Shown here piece by piece: positions 43,452-43,895 of a stretch of 43,895 nt of DNA (within the stretch, counting starts at the first letter, position 1; every line of letters begins with the position of its first letter). A program made the translations under genes and the position numbers. The notes under the pieces are model-generated. The model did no database searches and was not told the origin of the DNA. It saw only the letters and a program-made list of their open reading frames with translations. Location: the NCBI GenBank assembly GCA_938034415.1, contig CALHLE010000033.1:1-43895 (forward strand), given 5' to 3'. This DNA is from an uncultured Anaerolineae bacterium (lineage in GTDB: Bacteria; Chloroflexota; Anaerolineae; J036; Brachytrichaceae).

Positions 43452-43895
43452 GGGAATGACGGGGCGTCGGCTTGCGCCATGCGCCGTCGTCTCTGCGCGG
43501 CTTCGCATCGCCATGCCCGCGCAGGCGGGCATCCAGCTCAGCCAGGTCGCGCGCAGAGCTGCGCAGTCGGACCGGATTCCCGCTTACGCGGGAATGACGG
43601 GGCGCCGGCTTGCGCCGTATGCCGTCGTCTCTGCGCGGCTTCGCATCGTCATGCCCGCGCAGGCGGGCATCCAGCTCAGCCAGGTCGCGCGCAGAGCTGC
43701 GCAGTCGGACTGGATTCCCGCTTACGCGGGAATGACGGGGCGCCGGCTTGCGCCATGCGCCATCGTCTCTGCGCGGCTTCGCATCGTCATGCCCGCGCAG
43801 GCGGGCATCCAGCTCAGCCAGGTCGCGCGCAGAGCTGCGCAGGCGGACTGGATTCCCGCTTGCGCGGGAATGACGGGGCGCCGGCCTGCGCCGTA
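43452..43895. repeat. 138-bp tandem repeat array made of nested hairpins
   Basis: Three complete units of exactly 138 bp (43452-43589, 43590-43727, 43728-43865) and the first 30 bases of a fourth run to the window edge. Units differ by only a few bases. Each has two perfect 8-bp hairpins, ATTCCCGC/GCGGGAAT (for example 43576-43595, crossing the unit border) and ATGCCCGC/GCGGGCAT (43513-43532), plus an outer pair CTCTGCGCG/CGCGCAGAG (43491-43499 with 43550-43558). The region 43385-43451 before it holds the ribosome binding site of the beta-helix gene and a degenerate half-unit. No gene is supported in the array. Confidence 0.9.

Noticed and set aside
43385-43480. Upstream extension of the beta-helix protein to ATG at 43480
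   Set aside because: The extra 32 residues come from repeat DNA and would hide the signal peptide; the GTG at 43384 has a good ribosome binding site.
43452-43895. CRISPR array
   Set aside because: The units are 138 bp and nearly identical over their full length; there are no short repeats with unique spacers and no cas genes.

Overview
The window is 43.9 kb of GC-rich bacterial chromosome, densely packed on both strands, with no tRNA, rRNA, prophage, insertion sequence or CRISPR array that I can see. The gene content suggests a member of the Chloroflexota (Anaerolineae-like): a split nuo cluster, an FHA-winged-helix regulator, paired half-ABC exporters, DUF4230, a CSLREA-type beta-helix secreted protein and several short GC-rich dispersed hairpin repeats. 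This placement is an inference from gene families and style, not from a marker-gene tree.

Layout. 1-5047 (+): 3' end of nuoL, a dienelactone hydrolase, nuoM, lgt and a membrane-anchored pentahaem cytochrome c, a tightly spaced energy and envelope cluster. 5080-8522 (-): DUF4230 protein, monothiol glutaredoxin-like protein and a ChlI/ChlD-type chelatase locus. The last is the most striking thing here: the ATPase frame ends just after an A7 slippery heptamer followed, six bases later, by a 7-bp GC stem, and a -1 shift leads straight into the von Willebrand A frame. One gene would therefore give both a short ChlI-like and a long ChlD-like subunit. 8613-10970 (+): GNAT-like protein and a phosphofructokinase preceded by a strongly folded 90-base element. 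11050-12300 (-): a dead enolase-superfamily gene with at least five lesions. 12373-13440 (+): xdhC. 13454-15298 (-): a ccdA homologue whose first membrane segment seems to have moved to the C-terminus, then the ribosomal-protein operon rplU-rpmA-rpmE with a near-consensus promoter.

15515-21561: pckA (-), dnaN (+) and a PreP/Cym1-type M16C protease (-). 21661-26561 (+): a bifunctional Rel enzyme with a 60-residue insertion in the synthetase domain, an alkaline-phosphatase-superfamily (sulfatase-like) enzyme probably made from a leaderless mRNA, and a second lgt. 26577-30730: a small membrane protein (-) and two adjacent half-ABC exporters (+) whose complementary defects (Asp for the catalytic Glu in one, a degenerate signature in the other) mark them as a heterodimer.

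30724-41216 (-): Mrr-like membrane protein, methyltransferase, amidase and a solitary molybdenum hydroxylase large subunit (last three an apparent operon), FHA-winged-helix regulator, LOG-family protein, site-2 protease with CBS domains, HflX and a class I/II aminotransferase. 41288-43384 (-): a secreted beta-helix protein starting at GTG, preceded by a 138-bp tandem repeat array that runs off the right edge of the window.
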